Below are positions 32,321-40,502 of a stretch of DNA of 64,000 bases, piece after piece (position 1 is the first letter of the stretch; each line of letters begins with the position of its first letter). The translations under genes were made by a program, and so were the position numbers. The stretch spans positions 62,001 to 126,000 of the forward strand of contig NZ_PVTF01000007.1 of NCBI RefSeq assembly GCF_003002815.1. The letters are read 5' to 3'. Under the pieces are notes generated by a model that worked only from the letters and a program-made list of their open reading frames with translations, was not told the origin of the DNA and made no database searches. This stretch comes from Umezawaea tangerina (lineage in GTDB: Bacteria > Actinomycetota > Actinomycetes > Mycobacteriales > Pseudonocardiaceae).

Positions 32321-33220
32321 TCAGCGTGGCGACGGCCCGTCGAGTCTGAACGCCTCGGTGGGGTCGACCTCGCCCACGCCGTGCAGCACGTGCGCGAGGA
32401 CCTCCGCGCCGCGCACCACGCGCGGACCGGGGCGGTTGAAGTAGGCGGGGCCGTCGAGCACCCACACCTCGGGCAGGTCGGACCAGCCCGGCAGGGCCGT
32501 GAGCACACCGAGCTCGGCCACGGTCCGCTCGGGTGCCAGGCCGCAGGGGAGCAGCAGCACCACGTCGGGCTCGGCGTCGCGGACCTGCTGCCAGGTCATC
32601 GGACTCGTGTGCTCGCCCGGTGCGGCCAACAGCGGGGTCCCACCCGCCGTGGTGATCTGCTCGGGCACCCAGTGCCCCGCGGGCCACAGCGGGTCGAGCC
32701 ACTCGACGGCCACCACCCGAGGCCGCTTCCGGCCCCGGACGGCCGTTTCCACGGCGTCCAACCTGGCCCGCAACGTCCCGATCCGGTCCGCGGCCACGTC
32801 CGCGCTGCCCAGCGCCTCGCCCACCACGCGCAGGCAGTCCAGCACCTCGGCCAGGGTGCGGGGTTCGAGGCTGAGCACGCGGGTGTCGGCGTCGAGCACC
32901 CGCACGGCGTCGGACACGCGCTGGTAGGACAGCGCGCAGACGTCGCAGAGGTCCTGGGTGAGCACGAGGTCCGGCGCGAGTGCGGCGACGAGGTCGGTGT
33001 CCAGGGTGTAGAGCGAGGAACCGCGGTGGCTGCCGCCGACGGCGTCGGAGATCTCCTTGCTGGACAGCGCGTCCGGGTCGAACGCGCCCGCGGTGACGAC
33101 GGGGACCGTGCCGACCGGGGCGGGCCAGTCGCACTCGTGGGTGCGGCCGACCAGGTCGGGCAGGTGGCCGAGCTCGGCCACGATGTCGGTGGCGGCGGGC
33201 AGCAGCGACAGGATCCGCAT
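32321..33220 (-). CDS. BtuF-like periplasmic-binding-fold protein without signal peptide
   Basis: A 299-residue class III substrate-binding-fold protein of the cobalamin/iron type. It begins [18 protein letters not shown] and contains [27 protein letters not shown] and [13 protein letters not shown]. The N-terminus shows no signal peptide or lipobox, unlike transport-linked BtuF, so it probably works in the cytoplasm, perhaps handling a corrinoid or heme-like ligand. CDVCALS contributes two cysteines. No BtuC/D permease is nearby. The start chosen is ATG 33220; a GTG further upstream is possible. Confidence 0.85.
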   Translation of the reverse strand: MRILSLLPAATDIVAELGHLPDLVGRTHECDWPAPVGTVPVVTAGAFDPDALSSKEISDAVGGSHRGSSLYTLDTDLVAALAPDLVLTQDLCDVCALSYQRVSDAVRVLDADTRVLSLEPRTLAEVLDCLRVVGEALGSADVAADRIGTLRARLDAVETAVRGRKRPRVVAVEWLDPLWPAGHWVPEQITTAGGTPLLAAPGEHTSPMTWQQVRDAEPDVVLLLPCGLAPERTVAELGVLTALPGWSDLPEVWVLDGPAYFNRPGPRVVRGAEVLAHVLHGVGEVDPTEAFRLDGPSPR

Positions 33221-33763
33221 GGTGCGATCCAATCACCGTCGCCGAACCGACCGCACGGCCCGTCGGGTACGGGAGTACGACCACCGCGCTTTCGGGCACG
33301 AGCGCACCGGTGGGATCGGTTTGCCGCGGGCACCGGGTCTCAATAGGCCGGGGTGCGAGTGATGATCACACCGGGGCCGGTCCGCACGGCGCCATCGGAG
33401 CAGTGCTGGGAATCCTGCCGGGCGTGTCGCGGCTTCCGCGTCCCGGTCACGTTACCGTTGTGGCAGCTGGTGATCGTCGTCGCGGTCCCGGTCGTGATCA
33501 CCGCGGTGGCGGGGCTCGGGTGAGGCCGGTCGCGGTACCGGCCGCCGCCGACTGACGCAACGATCACCTTGGGCCGCAAGGGGCCTGTTGGGGGTAGGCG
33601 TTGCGCCGTTCGCGGCGGGCACCCGGACAGCGCGGAACCGACCGGCGTCGGGGCGTCGCGGGTGATGGCGCCGCTTGTAGGGTTGGGTCCGAACCCCGTT
33701 CCGGCGGTCTCGCCACGGGGTGTCGCACTTGGCTCGGAATGCGGTTCCACCCAGGAGGAACAC
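33221..33763. other. 543-base stretch between divergent genes
   Basis: Divergent region between the BtuF-like gene and the intact P450 gene. It holds one plausible small ORF (33359-33523) and the P450 Shine-Dalgarno (CCAGGAGGAA near 33751-33760). No clear operator was seen. The remainder shows no supported gene. Confidence 0.5.
33359..33523 (+). CDS. Candidate small membrane protein with CxxxCxxC motif
   Basis: A 54-residue frame from GTG 33359 (or ATG 33362) to TGA 33521. The N-terminal half contains CWESCRAC, three cysteines in C-x3-C-x2-C spacing. The C-terminal half is a single hydrophobic helix, LPLWQLVIVVAVPVVITAV, with a short end. The organised layout argues against chance, but no Shine-Dalgarno is clear and no family is known to me. 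Confidence 0.4.
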   Translation: MMITPGPVRTAPSEQCWESCRACRGFRVPVTLPLWQLVIVVAVPVVITAVAGLG

Positions 33764-34966
33764 GTGGACATCACTCGACCCGAACCCCTGTCCTACCCGT
33801 TCAACCGGTCGGACACCCTCGAGCTCGACGAGCGCTACGCCAGACTGCGCGCGGAAGAGCCCATGGCACGGGTGAAGCTCGCCTACGGCGACGAAGCCTG
33901 GCTCGCCACCAGGTACGCGGACGCGCGGTTCGTCTTAGGCGACGCGCGCTTCAGCCGCGTGACACCACCCGGCCGCGACGAGCCGAGGCTGGGTGAGCAG
34001 ACCCTGGCGGCCGGGATGCTGTCGATGGACCCGCCGGAGCAGACCAGGATCCGCCGCCTGGCCACGAAGGCGTTCACCAACCGCAGCGTCGAGTCGCTGC
34101 GCCAGGTCGCCGTCGAGGTCGCCGACGGGCTCGTCACCACCATGGTCGAGAAGGGGCCGCCGGTCGACCTGGTCAGCGCGTTCGCCCTGCCCCTGCCGGT
34201 GACCGTCATCTGCACCCTGCTCGGCGTCCCGGTCGACGACCACCCGCTGTTCGCCGAGTGGTCCGAGGGCTTCCTGTCCGCGACCGGCCTCAGCCCCGCG
34301 AAGATCGCCGAGTACCAGGGCAACCTGTGGCAGTACATGGCCACCCTGCTCGCCGAGCGCACCACCGACCCGAAGGACGACCTGCTCAGCGCGCTGGCCC
34401 AGGTGCGGGAGAACGACGACCGCTTCACCGGGCAGGAGATCCTCCAGCTCTCCGCGGGCCTGCTCGCCGCCGGGCACGAGACGACGATGAGCCAGATCCC
34501 CAACTTCGTCCTCACGCTCATCGAGCACCCCGCGGAGATGGCCAGGATCAGGGAGAACCCGGACATCATCCCGCAGGCGGTCGAGGAGCTGATGCGCTAC
34601 ATCCCGCTCGGCCTCGGCTCCGCGTTCCCGCGCTACGCCAAGGAGGACATCGAGGTCGGCGGCGTGCTGGTCAGGCAGGGCGAGGCCGTCCTGGCCGCGA
34701 TCGGGTCGGCCAACCGCGACGAGTCCGCGTTCCCGCACGCCGATACCCTCGACGTCACCAGGAAGAGCGGCCCGCACATCGGCTTCAGCCACGGCGCGCA
34801 CCACTGCCTCGGCGCCCCGCTCGCCCGCATGGAGCTGCAGGTCGCGCTCTCCACCCTGCTGGGCCGCCTCCCGGACCTCCGCCTCGCCGTGCCCGTCGAC
34901 GGGCTGCGCTGGAAGGAGGGCGGCTTCATGCGCCGGATGACCGAGATGCCGGTCGCCTGGGGGTAG
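33764..34966 (+). CDS. Cytochrome P450
   Basis: A 400-residue bacterial class I P450. The I-helix oxygen-binding motif is LLAAGHETTMSQ, the ExxR motif is in AVEELMRYIPLG, and the heme-binding loop is IGFSHGAHHCLGAPLARMEL with the cysteine ligand. The loop starts FSHG rather than FGxG, a common variant in the CYP107-like group. It needs a ferredoxin and reductase, neither encoded here. The GTG start follows AGGAGG. The gene lies 189 bases upstream of an aromatic hydroxylase and O-methyltransferase, so it may tailor the same compound. Confidence 0.95.
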   Translation: MDITRPEPLSYPFNRSDTLELDERYARLRAEEPMARVKLAYGDEAWLATRYADARFVLGDARFSRVTPPGRDEPRLGEQTLAAGMLSMDPPEQTRIRRLATKAFTNRSVESLRQVAVEVADGLVTTMVEKGPPVDLVSAFALPLPVTVICTLLGVPVDDHPLFAEWSEGFLSATGLSPAKIAEYQGNLWQYMATLLAERTTDPKDDLLSALAQVRENDDRFTGQEILQLSAGLLAAGHETTMSQIPNFVLTLIEHPAEMARIRENPDIIPQAVEELMRYIPLGLGSAFPRYAKEDIEVGGVLVRQGEAVLAAIGSANRDESAFPHADTLDVTRKSGPHIGFSHGAHHCLGAPLARMELQVALSTLLGRLPDLRLAVPVDGLRWKEGGFMRRMTEMPVAWG

Positions 34967-35155
34967 CCCGCCCGAGCCCGACCGCGCCTCCGGCCCCTCC
35001 GCCGTCCTCTTCGGACCGGGTCGTCCAACACGATGGAGTGGTCATCTCCTCCGTGTCGGCGAGCCGCAGGCACCCGCCGCTGCCGGTGAGGTCCAGTGCT
35101 GCCGCACAGGGACCCGCCGCAGTGGCGCGCGGGAGCGGAGAAGGGACCGGAAGGC

Positions 35156-36325
35156 GTGGTCGACGACACACCCGTGCTCATCGTGGGCGCGGGGCCGGCG
35201 GGGTTGGTGCTGGGAAACCTGTTGCTGGCGGCGGGGATCAGGACCGTGGTGGTGGAGCGGTCCGGCCGCGAACAGGTGCAGGCCAGGGCGAGAGCGGGGT
35301 TCCTCGGCCCGCACAGCGCGAGGGTGCTGGCCGGGAACGGGCTCGGCGCCGGGATGCTCCACAAAGGACGATCGCACGGCGTGTGCGCGTTCCGCGCCGG
35401 GAACGGTGAGTTCGAGCTGGACTACTCCCGGCTCGGCCGCGGCGAGGCGCACACCGTCTACCCGCAGCAGGACCTGGTCACCGACCTGGTCGCGGAGTAC
35501 CTGGACAGGGGCGGTGACCTGCGGTTCGGCGTCACGGTCACGGACGTCGACCCGCGCACGGGCGCGGTCGGCTACCGCGACGCCGACGGCACGGGCCGGG
35601 TCACGGGCCGGTTCGTCGCCGGGTGCGACGGCGGCAACGGAGCCACCCGGCGGGCCATGCCGGAGTCGGTGACCCGGCACCGCCAGGACCACGGGGTGGC
35701 CTGGCTGGCGGTGCTCGCCGAGGCACCGCAGAGCATGGCGGCGGTCACCTACGCCATCCACGACGACGGGTTCGCGGGCCACATGGCCCGCGGCCCCGAG
35801 GTGACGCGCTACTACCTCCAGGTCCCGCCGGACGACGATCCGCGGGCCTGGACGGACGACCGGATCTGGGCCGCGCTGGAGACCCGGATGCGGACCGGCG
35901 AGTTCGGCCCGCTGCGCCGGGGCCCGATCACCGAACGCCGGATCGTGCACCTGCGCTCCGAGGTCGTCGACCCCATCCAGCACGAGCGGCTGTTCCTCGT
36001 CGGCGATGCGGCCAGCCTGATCAGCCCGTCGGCGGCCAAGGGCGCCAACCTGGCGATCATGGAGGCCGAGCTGCTGGCCCGCGCGCTGGCCGACGCGCTC
36101 GTGCGCGACGACCACGGCGCGCTCGCCGAGTACTCCCGGACCTGCCTGCCGCGCATCTGGCGGGCGCAGGAGTTCTCCCGCTGGATGATCGAGCTCCTGC
36201 ACGGCCCGGCGGCCGCCTCCGCCGACGCGGACTTCCAGCGCGCACTGCGCCACGCCCGGCTCGACAGCCTGCGCGAGTCCCACGCCCACCAGAACTTCTT
36301 CGCCGAGCACTACGTCGGCATCTGA
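35156..36325 (+). CDS. FAD monooxygenase, 4-hydroxybenzoate 3-hydroxylase-like
   Basis: A 389-residue group A flavoprotein of PobA size. FAD motif 1 is LIVGAGPAGLVLGNLLL, followed by RARAGFLGPHSARVL, which matches the substrate/FAD region of p-hydroxybenzoate hydroxylase. The middle DG motif is RFVAGCDGGNGATRRAM, and FAD motif 2 is RLFLVGDAASLISPSAAKGANLAI. It hydroxylates a small aromatic acid or a related ring. The GTG at 35156 follows a weak Shine-Dalgarno. Fifteen bases separate it from the O-methyltransferase gene, a natural next step for a new phenolic OH. Confidence 0.9.
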   Translation: MVDDTPVLIVGAGPAGLVLGNLLLAAGIRTVVVERSGREQVQARARAGFLGPHSARVLAGNGLGAGMLHKGRSHGVCAFRAGNGEFELDYSRLGRGEAHTVYPQQDLVTDLVAEYLDRGGDLRFGVTVTDVDPRTGAVGYRDADGTGRVTGRFVAGCDGGNGATRRAMPESVTRHRQDHGVAWLAVLAEAPQSMAAVTYAIHDDGFAGHMARGPEVTRYYLQVPPDDDPRAWTDDRIWAALETRMRTGEFGPLRRGPITERRIVHLRSEVVDPIQHERLFLVGDAASLISPSAAKGANLAIMEAELLARALADALVRDDHGALAEYSRTCLPRIWRAQEFSRWMIELLHGPAAASADADFQRALRHARLDSLRESHAHQNFFAEHYVGI

Positions 36326-36340
36326 CCACCGGGAAGAACC

Positions 36341-37993
36341 ATGATCGCGACAACAACACCCGTGCTCGCCACAGCGGACCTCGCCCGCGTCACCGCGGCG
36401 ATCGACCTGCTCGGCGCCAACGACACCGCGTCGGTGCTCGCCGCCGCCCTGCCGTCGTTGGACGAGGACCACCGAGCCGCTGTGGCGGGCCACGTCACCG
36501 TCGACCACGTAGCCCTGCTGATCTTCCCCGAGACCCTCGACGGCCTGGCCGAGGAGCTGGCCGAGCACGGCGTCCGGGTGGGCGGGATGGCGCCCAGCGT
36601 CGTCGTCCGCGAACGGCTGGCCCACCGGTACGGCGTGCCGCCGCACGAGCTGCGAGTCGGCATCCTGCGCGCCTGCGCCACCGACCGCACCGGCCTGCCC
36701 CGCCAGGTCGAGATCTTCGCGATGGTCACACCGCCGGAGCTGGCGCACATCGCCGACGACGAACGCGCGCACGGCAGGGAGAACCACTTCGCGCTGACCG
36801 TCCGCCGGCCGGACCCCGTTCTGCTGCAAGGACTCCGCACCGCCATCCGCACCGCGATGCGCCCGGACGGGGGCGGGTACAACGGGTACGAGAACTCCAC
36901 CGTCCTCTACTTCCGCGACGCGCACGGCACCGACCCGTCGTTCCGCAGGCTGGAGCTGGTCTGCGCGGGCCGGTTCGCCGAGCTGCTGGCCACGCACCGG
37001 CGCGAGTCGTGCGCGGGTACCGGGCTGCTGCGCCTGCTGACCGGCGCGTGGGCGACGCAGGCCCTCGCGACCGCCGCCGAGCTGCGGCTGCTCGACCACC
37101 TCGACACGACCGGCGACCTGCCGGGCCTCGCCGCCGCCACCGGGACCGACGAGCACAGCCTGGGCAGGCTGCTGCGCTACCTGGACGGGCTCGGTGTGGT
37201 GCACACCTCGGGAACCCGGTACTGCCCCACCGAGCTCGGCGAGCTGCTGCGCTCCGATGTGGACGGTTCGATGCGGTCGCTCGCGCAGATGTACGGCGGC
37301 CCGTTCTACCAGTCGTTCGGCGCGCTCACCGAGGCCGTCCGCAGCGGTGACGAGGGCTACGCGAAGGTCTTCGGCGCCCACCACTTCGCGCACCTGGCCG
37401 CCGACCCCGACCTCGCCGACCTGTTCCACCGGTCCATGGCCGCCAGCAACGCCATGTTCGCCGGTGTCACCAGGGTCTTCGACTTCTCCGCCGCGCGCAC
37501 GGTCGTCGACGTGGCGGGTGGCAACGGCGAGCTGCTGTCCCGCGTCCTGCGCGCCAACCCGGCGCTGCACGGCGTGCTGATGGACCGCCCGCACGCGTTG
37601 ACGGCCGCGGAGGCCCACCTGGCCGACCTCGCCGACCGCGTCACCCTGGTCCCCGGCGACTTCACCGAGTCCGTCCCCGACACCGGCGACGTCTACCTGC
37701 TGTCCCGCGTGCTGCACGACTGGGACGACGAACGGTGCCGCGCCATCCTGGCCACGTTCGCACGGGACCTGCCCGCGCACGCGGAGCTGCTGGTGGTCGA
37801 ACGCCTGCTGCCGGAGCCGGGCGGTCCGGAGTCCCTGGCCGTGCCGTGGGACGTCCACATGCTGTGCAACACCGGCGGCCGCGAACGCACCGCCTCCCAC
37901 TACCGGGCACTGCTCGCCGAGGCGGGCTTCGAGGTCGTCGAGACCCATCCGCTCCCGCTGGACGCCCACCTCGTGCACGCCCGCCGCCGCTGA
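36341..37993 (+). CDS. SAM O-methyltransferase with extra N-terminal domain
   Basis: A 550-residue fusion. Residues about 225-550 form a plant-type (AcuN/TcmO-like) O-methyltransferase: dimerisation helices around LLTGAWATQALATAAELRL, the SAM motif VVDVAGGNGELLSRVL, and the catalytic His region LLSRVLHDWDDERCRAIL. Residues about 1-210 are an added domain with VDHVALLIFPETLDGLAEEL and ENHFALTVRRPD, reminiscent of vicinal-oxygen-chelate folds with His at repeat positions. Related O-methyltransferases are usually 330-350 residues. The first domain may bind a metal or present the substrate. It pairs with the hydroxylase upstream. Confidence 0.85.
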   Translation: MIATTTPVLATADLARVTAAIDLLGANDTASVLAAALPSLDEDHRAAVAGHVTVDHVALLIFPETLDGLAEELAEHGVRVGGMAPSVVVRERLAHRYGVPPHELRVGILRACATDRTGLPRQVEIFAMVTPPELAHIADDERAHGRENHFALTVRRPDPVLLQGLRTAIRTAMRPDGGGYNGYENSTVLYFRDAHGTDPSFRRLELVCAGRFAELLATHRRESCAGTGLLRLLTGAWATQALATAAELRLLDHLDTTGDLPGLAAATGTDEHSLGRLLRYLDGLGVVHTSGTRYCPTELGELLRSDVDGSMRSLAQMYGGPFYQSFGALTEAVRSGDEGYAKVFGAHHFAHLAADPDLADLFHRSMAASNAMFAGVTRVFDFSAARTVVDVAGGNGELLSRVLRANPALHGVLMDRPHALTAAEAHLADLADRVTLVPGDFTESVPDTGDVYLLSRVLHDWDDERCRAILATFARDLPAHAELLVVERLLPEPGGPESLAVPWDVHMLCNTGGRERTASHYRALLAEAGFEVVETHPLPLDAHLVHARRR

Positions 37994-38052
37994 GCCCACC
38001 GGGTGGGCGGATCCCCGCCGCGACAAGGGGGAACCGCCCACCCGCTGGGCTC
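37992..38052 (+). terminator. Long near-perfect hairpin after the O-methyltransferase
   Basis: Arms GAGCCCA-C-CGGGTGGGCGG (37992-38010) and CCGCCCACCCG-C-TGGGCTC (38034-38052) pair at 18 of 19 positions. A further TCCCC/GGGGA (38012-38016 / 38028-38032) extends the stem inside. It begins within the stop codon and is the strongest hairpin in the window. Confidence 0.8.
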
Positions 38053-38352
38053 GTCCGCCAGGACAGGGGACTGAGGCCGAAGCCGCCGTCGGCGACGCTC
38101 TCGGAGCCGGCGGCGAAGCGGGCCTGGTGGGAGGGGCGAAGAAGAGTTCCGAGCGCACCTGGCCTCGACTGGCTGACGAGAGCAGAAAGGTGAGTGACCC
38201 ACTTCAGAGTGCGGCCTACCCAAGGTTGTGGACCGTGAAGGTGGTTCCGACCGGCGCGACCGCTTTCGTCGGCTCCGAGGTGTTGCGCCTGCTCGCCTGG
38301 ATCGAACGGCCGGCGCGGACGCTGCCCCGAGCGTCGGATAGGCGCTAGCCGA
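38053..38352. other. Gene-free stretch between terminator and GntR operators
   Basis: About 300 bases with no supported gene. A short plus-strand frame near 38127-38348 has no ribosome-binding site or recognisable product. No operator or repeat was noticed in this part. Confidence 0.5.
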
Positions 38353-38364
38353 AGGTTATAACCT
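38353..38364. promoter_or_regulatory. GntR operator copy 1
   Basis: AGGTTATAACCT is a perfect 12-bp palindrome, strikingly AT-rich for this genome. The same 10-bp core GGTTATAACC occurs again 77 bases downstream, before the gntR gene. Confidence 0.75.
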
Positions 38365-38429
38365 CGTTCACCCACGTTTAACCAGCTAGAGCCATCACAT
38401 TCGATGGTGGAGTCATCCCACCTCGGGGT

Positions 38430-38441
38430 AGGTTATAACCA
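38430..38441. promoter_or_regulatory. GntR operator copy 2
   Basis: AGGTTATAACCA, sharing the palindromic core GGTTATAACC (38431-38440) with the copy at 38354-38363. It sits 22 bases before the gntR ATG, where binding would block transcription or initiation. Confidence 0.75.
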
Positions 38442-38462
38442 AGCCGCGAGGGAGGACCTGTG

Positions 38463-39158
38463 ATGGCGGAGCCCGCCGAGCCGTTCACGACGAAGAGCGA
38501 CTTCGCGTACGCGACCCTGCGCGAGAAGATCCTGTCCGGCGAGTTCGGGCCGGGGGAGGTGCTCAACCAGGCGACGTTGGCGCGCACGATCGGCATCAGC
38601 ACGACTCCCCTGCGCGAGGGGCTGCGGCGGTTGAAGGCCGAGGGGCTGGTGGAGCTCGACGCACACCGCGACGCCCGCGTCGCGGAGCTGACCGCGGAGG
38701 AGGCGCGTGACCTGCTGGAGCTGCGCGGGTCGCTCGACCCGTTGGCCGTCGCGTTGGCGGCGCAGCGCCGCACCAAGGCCGACATCCAGGAGATCCGGGC
38801 GGCGGCGCGCGGGCTGGAGCCCTTGCCGAGCAACCCGGCGGTGGACGACCTGGTGGCGCACCGGCGGTTCCACGCCGCGCTGTACCGGGCGTCGCACAAC
38901 GACCTGCTGATCGCCACCCTCGACGGCCTGTGGGACAAGGCGGACCGCTACCGCAGGCTCGCGCTGGAGGACGTGCGCGGCGAGGAGGAGCGCGAGCGGA
39001 CGGCCACCGAGCACGAGCTTCTGGTGGAGCACGTCGTCGCGGGTGACTCCGACGCGGCCGCGGCCGTGATGCACCGGCACGTCACCGCCAGTCTCGGGGC
39101 GAAGGCCGCGGCACGACTGGGCGTGCGCCCGGTCGCGACACCGCGCGCCCTGTCCTGA
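38463..39158 (+). CDS. GntR-family regulator (FadR/FCD subfamily)
   Basis: A 231-residue regulator. The N-terminal wHTH includes YATLREKILSGEFGPGEVLNQ and GISTTPLREGLRRLKAEGLV. The C-terminal helical FCD domain has LLELRGSLDPLAVALAA, HRRFHAALYRASHN and EHELLVEHVVAGD, with His and Asp residues that usually bind a metal and a carboxylic acid ligand. The ATG at 38463 follows GGAGGACCT; a GTG three bases earlier is possible. Two copies of GGTTATAACC precede it. It is five bases upstream of an MFS gene, its probable target. Confidence 0.93.
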   Translation: MAEPAEPFTTKSDFAYATLREKILSGEFGPGEVLNQATLARTIGISTTPLREGLRRLKAEGLVELDAHRDARVAELTAEEARDLLELRGSLDPLAVALAAQRRTKADIQEIRAAARGLEPLPSNPAVDDLVAHRRFHAALYRASHNDLLIATLDGLWDKADRYRRLALEDVRGEEERERTATEHELLVEHVVAGDSDAAAAVMHRHVTASLGAKAAARLGVRPVATPRALS

Positions 39159-39163
39159 CCGGC

Positions 39164-40375
39164 GTGGACGGCGAGCGCGGGCCCGCGCGCGGGATGCTGG
39201 CACTGCTGCTCGCGCACACCGTGCTCGTCCAGCTCGTGACGTTCGTGCTGCGCCCCACCTCCACCTACCGCGCCTTGGAGCTGGGTGTGCCGTCGGCGTG
39301 GCTGGGTGTGCTCTCGGCGGCGTTCGCGGTGGCTCCGCTGCTGCTGGCCATCCCGTCCGGGCAGGCCGTCGACCGGCTCGGTGAACGCCGGGTGCTGCTC
39401 GCGGGCGCGGTGCTGGTGTGCGCCTCGGCCGGGGTGTTCGAGTTCCTCGGCGACGGTGTGGTCGGACTGCTGGTCGGCAGCGTGCTGCTGGGCACCGGGC
39501 ACCTGTGCTCCGTCGTCGCGCAGCAGGCGCTGGTCGCGAACGTGACCGCGCCGCACCGCTACGACGCCGCGTTCGGCTACTACACGTTCGCCGCCTCGCT
39601 GGGCCAGGCCGTGGGGCCGGGGCTGATCCTGCTGTTCGGCGGTGACCGGACGATCCCGCACACCGACACCATCTTCGGCGTGACGATCGCGATCACCTTC
39701 GTGCTGCTGGGTGTCACGGTCGCGTTGCGTCCGCCCGCCACCGCCCGTCCGGCCGCTGTGGACGGTGAACCGGCCGGTCTGCGCGACCTGCTGCGCCGCC
39801 CCGGACTCCTGCGAGCCCTCACCGTGAGCTGCGTGGTGATCGCGGCCGTGGACATCACCCTGGTGTACCTGCCCGCGCTGGGCGCGGAACGCGGGATCGC
39901 CTCCGGTGTGGTCGGGGTGCTGCTCACCCTGCGTGCGGTGGCGTCGATGGGGTCCAGGCTGTTCCTCGGCAGGCTCGCGGCCTGGCTCGGTCGACGCGTG
40001 CTGCTGGTGGGCAGCATCGCGCTGTCCGCCCTCGGCCTCCTCGCGGCGGCCGTCCCGATGCCGGTCTGGCTGCTCGGCCTGGTCGTCCTCGCCATCGGCC
40101 TCGGCCTCGGCGTGGGCCAGCCGCTGACGATGTCCTGGCTCGCGGAGTCGACCCCGCCGGGCCTGCGCGGCCGCGCGATGTCGTTGCGGCTCACCGGCAA
40201 CCGCGTCGGCCAGGTCGTCGTCCCCAGTGCGGCGGGCCTGCTAGCGGCGGGGACAGGGGCCTCCGGCGTCCTGGTCCTGACCGCCGTGGGACTGACCGCC
40301 GCCGGGATCGCCGCGGCACGACTCCGGCAGAGCGACCGCCCGCCGACCGACGACGGGGACACGCGCGCGTCGTGA
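39164..40375 (+). CDS. MFS transporter under GntR control
   Basis: A 403-residue permease with about 12 helices. The MFS loop motif is QAVDRLGERRVLL after helix 2, and the second half repeats it as GRLAAWLGRRVLLVG. The GTG start at 39164 is five bases after the gntR stop. An ATG at 39194 would remove ten residues. The FCD-type regulator suggests transport of an organic acid or sugar acid, in or out; the sequence does not decide. Confidence 0.88.
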   Translation: MDGERGPARGMLALLLAHTVLVQLVTFVLRPTSTYRALELGVPSAWLGVLSAAFAVAPLLLAIPSGQAVDRLGERRVLLAGAVLVCASAGVFEFLGDGVVGLLVGSVLLGTGHLCSVVAQQALVANVTAPHRYDAAFGYYTFAASLGQAVGPGLILLFGGDRTIPHTDTIFGVTIAITFVLLGVTVALRPPATARPAAVDGEPAGLRDLLRRPGLLRALTVSCVVIAAVDITLVYLPALGAERGIASGVVGVLLTLRAVASMGSRLFLGRLAAWLGRRVLLVGSIALSALGLLAAAVPMPVWLLGLVVLAIGLGLGVGQPLTMSWLAESTPPGLRGRAMSLRLTGNRVGQVVVPSAAGLLAAGTGASGVLVLTAVGLTAAGIAAARLRQSDRPPTDDGDTRAS

Positions 40376-40502
40376 TCGCCTTGGCCGCGCCTCGCCGATG
40401 TGGCGGTCGGAGCTGGTCCACTGCGCGCGGTGGTCCACATGTCGGTTCTTGTCGGACCCCCGCAATAGGGTCTGCGGCACCGACTGGAGTGGGGAGCATG
40501 GC

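Noticed and set aside
38127-38348. Short plus-strand frame after the O-methyltransferase terminator
   Set aside because: No Shine-Dalgarno, no hydrophobic or conserved segment, and it runs into the GntR operator region.
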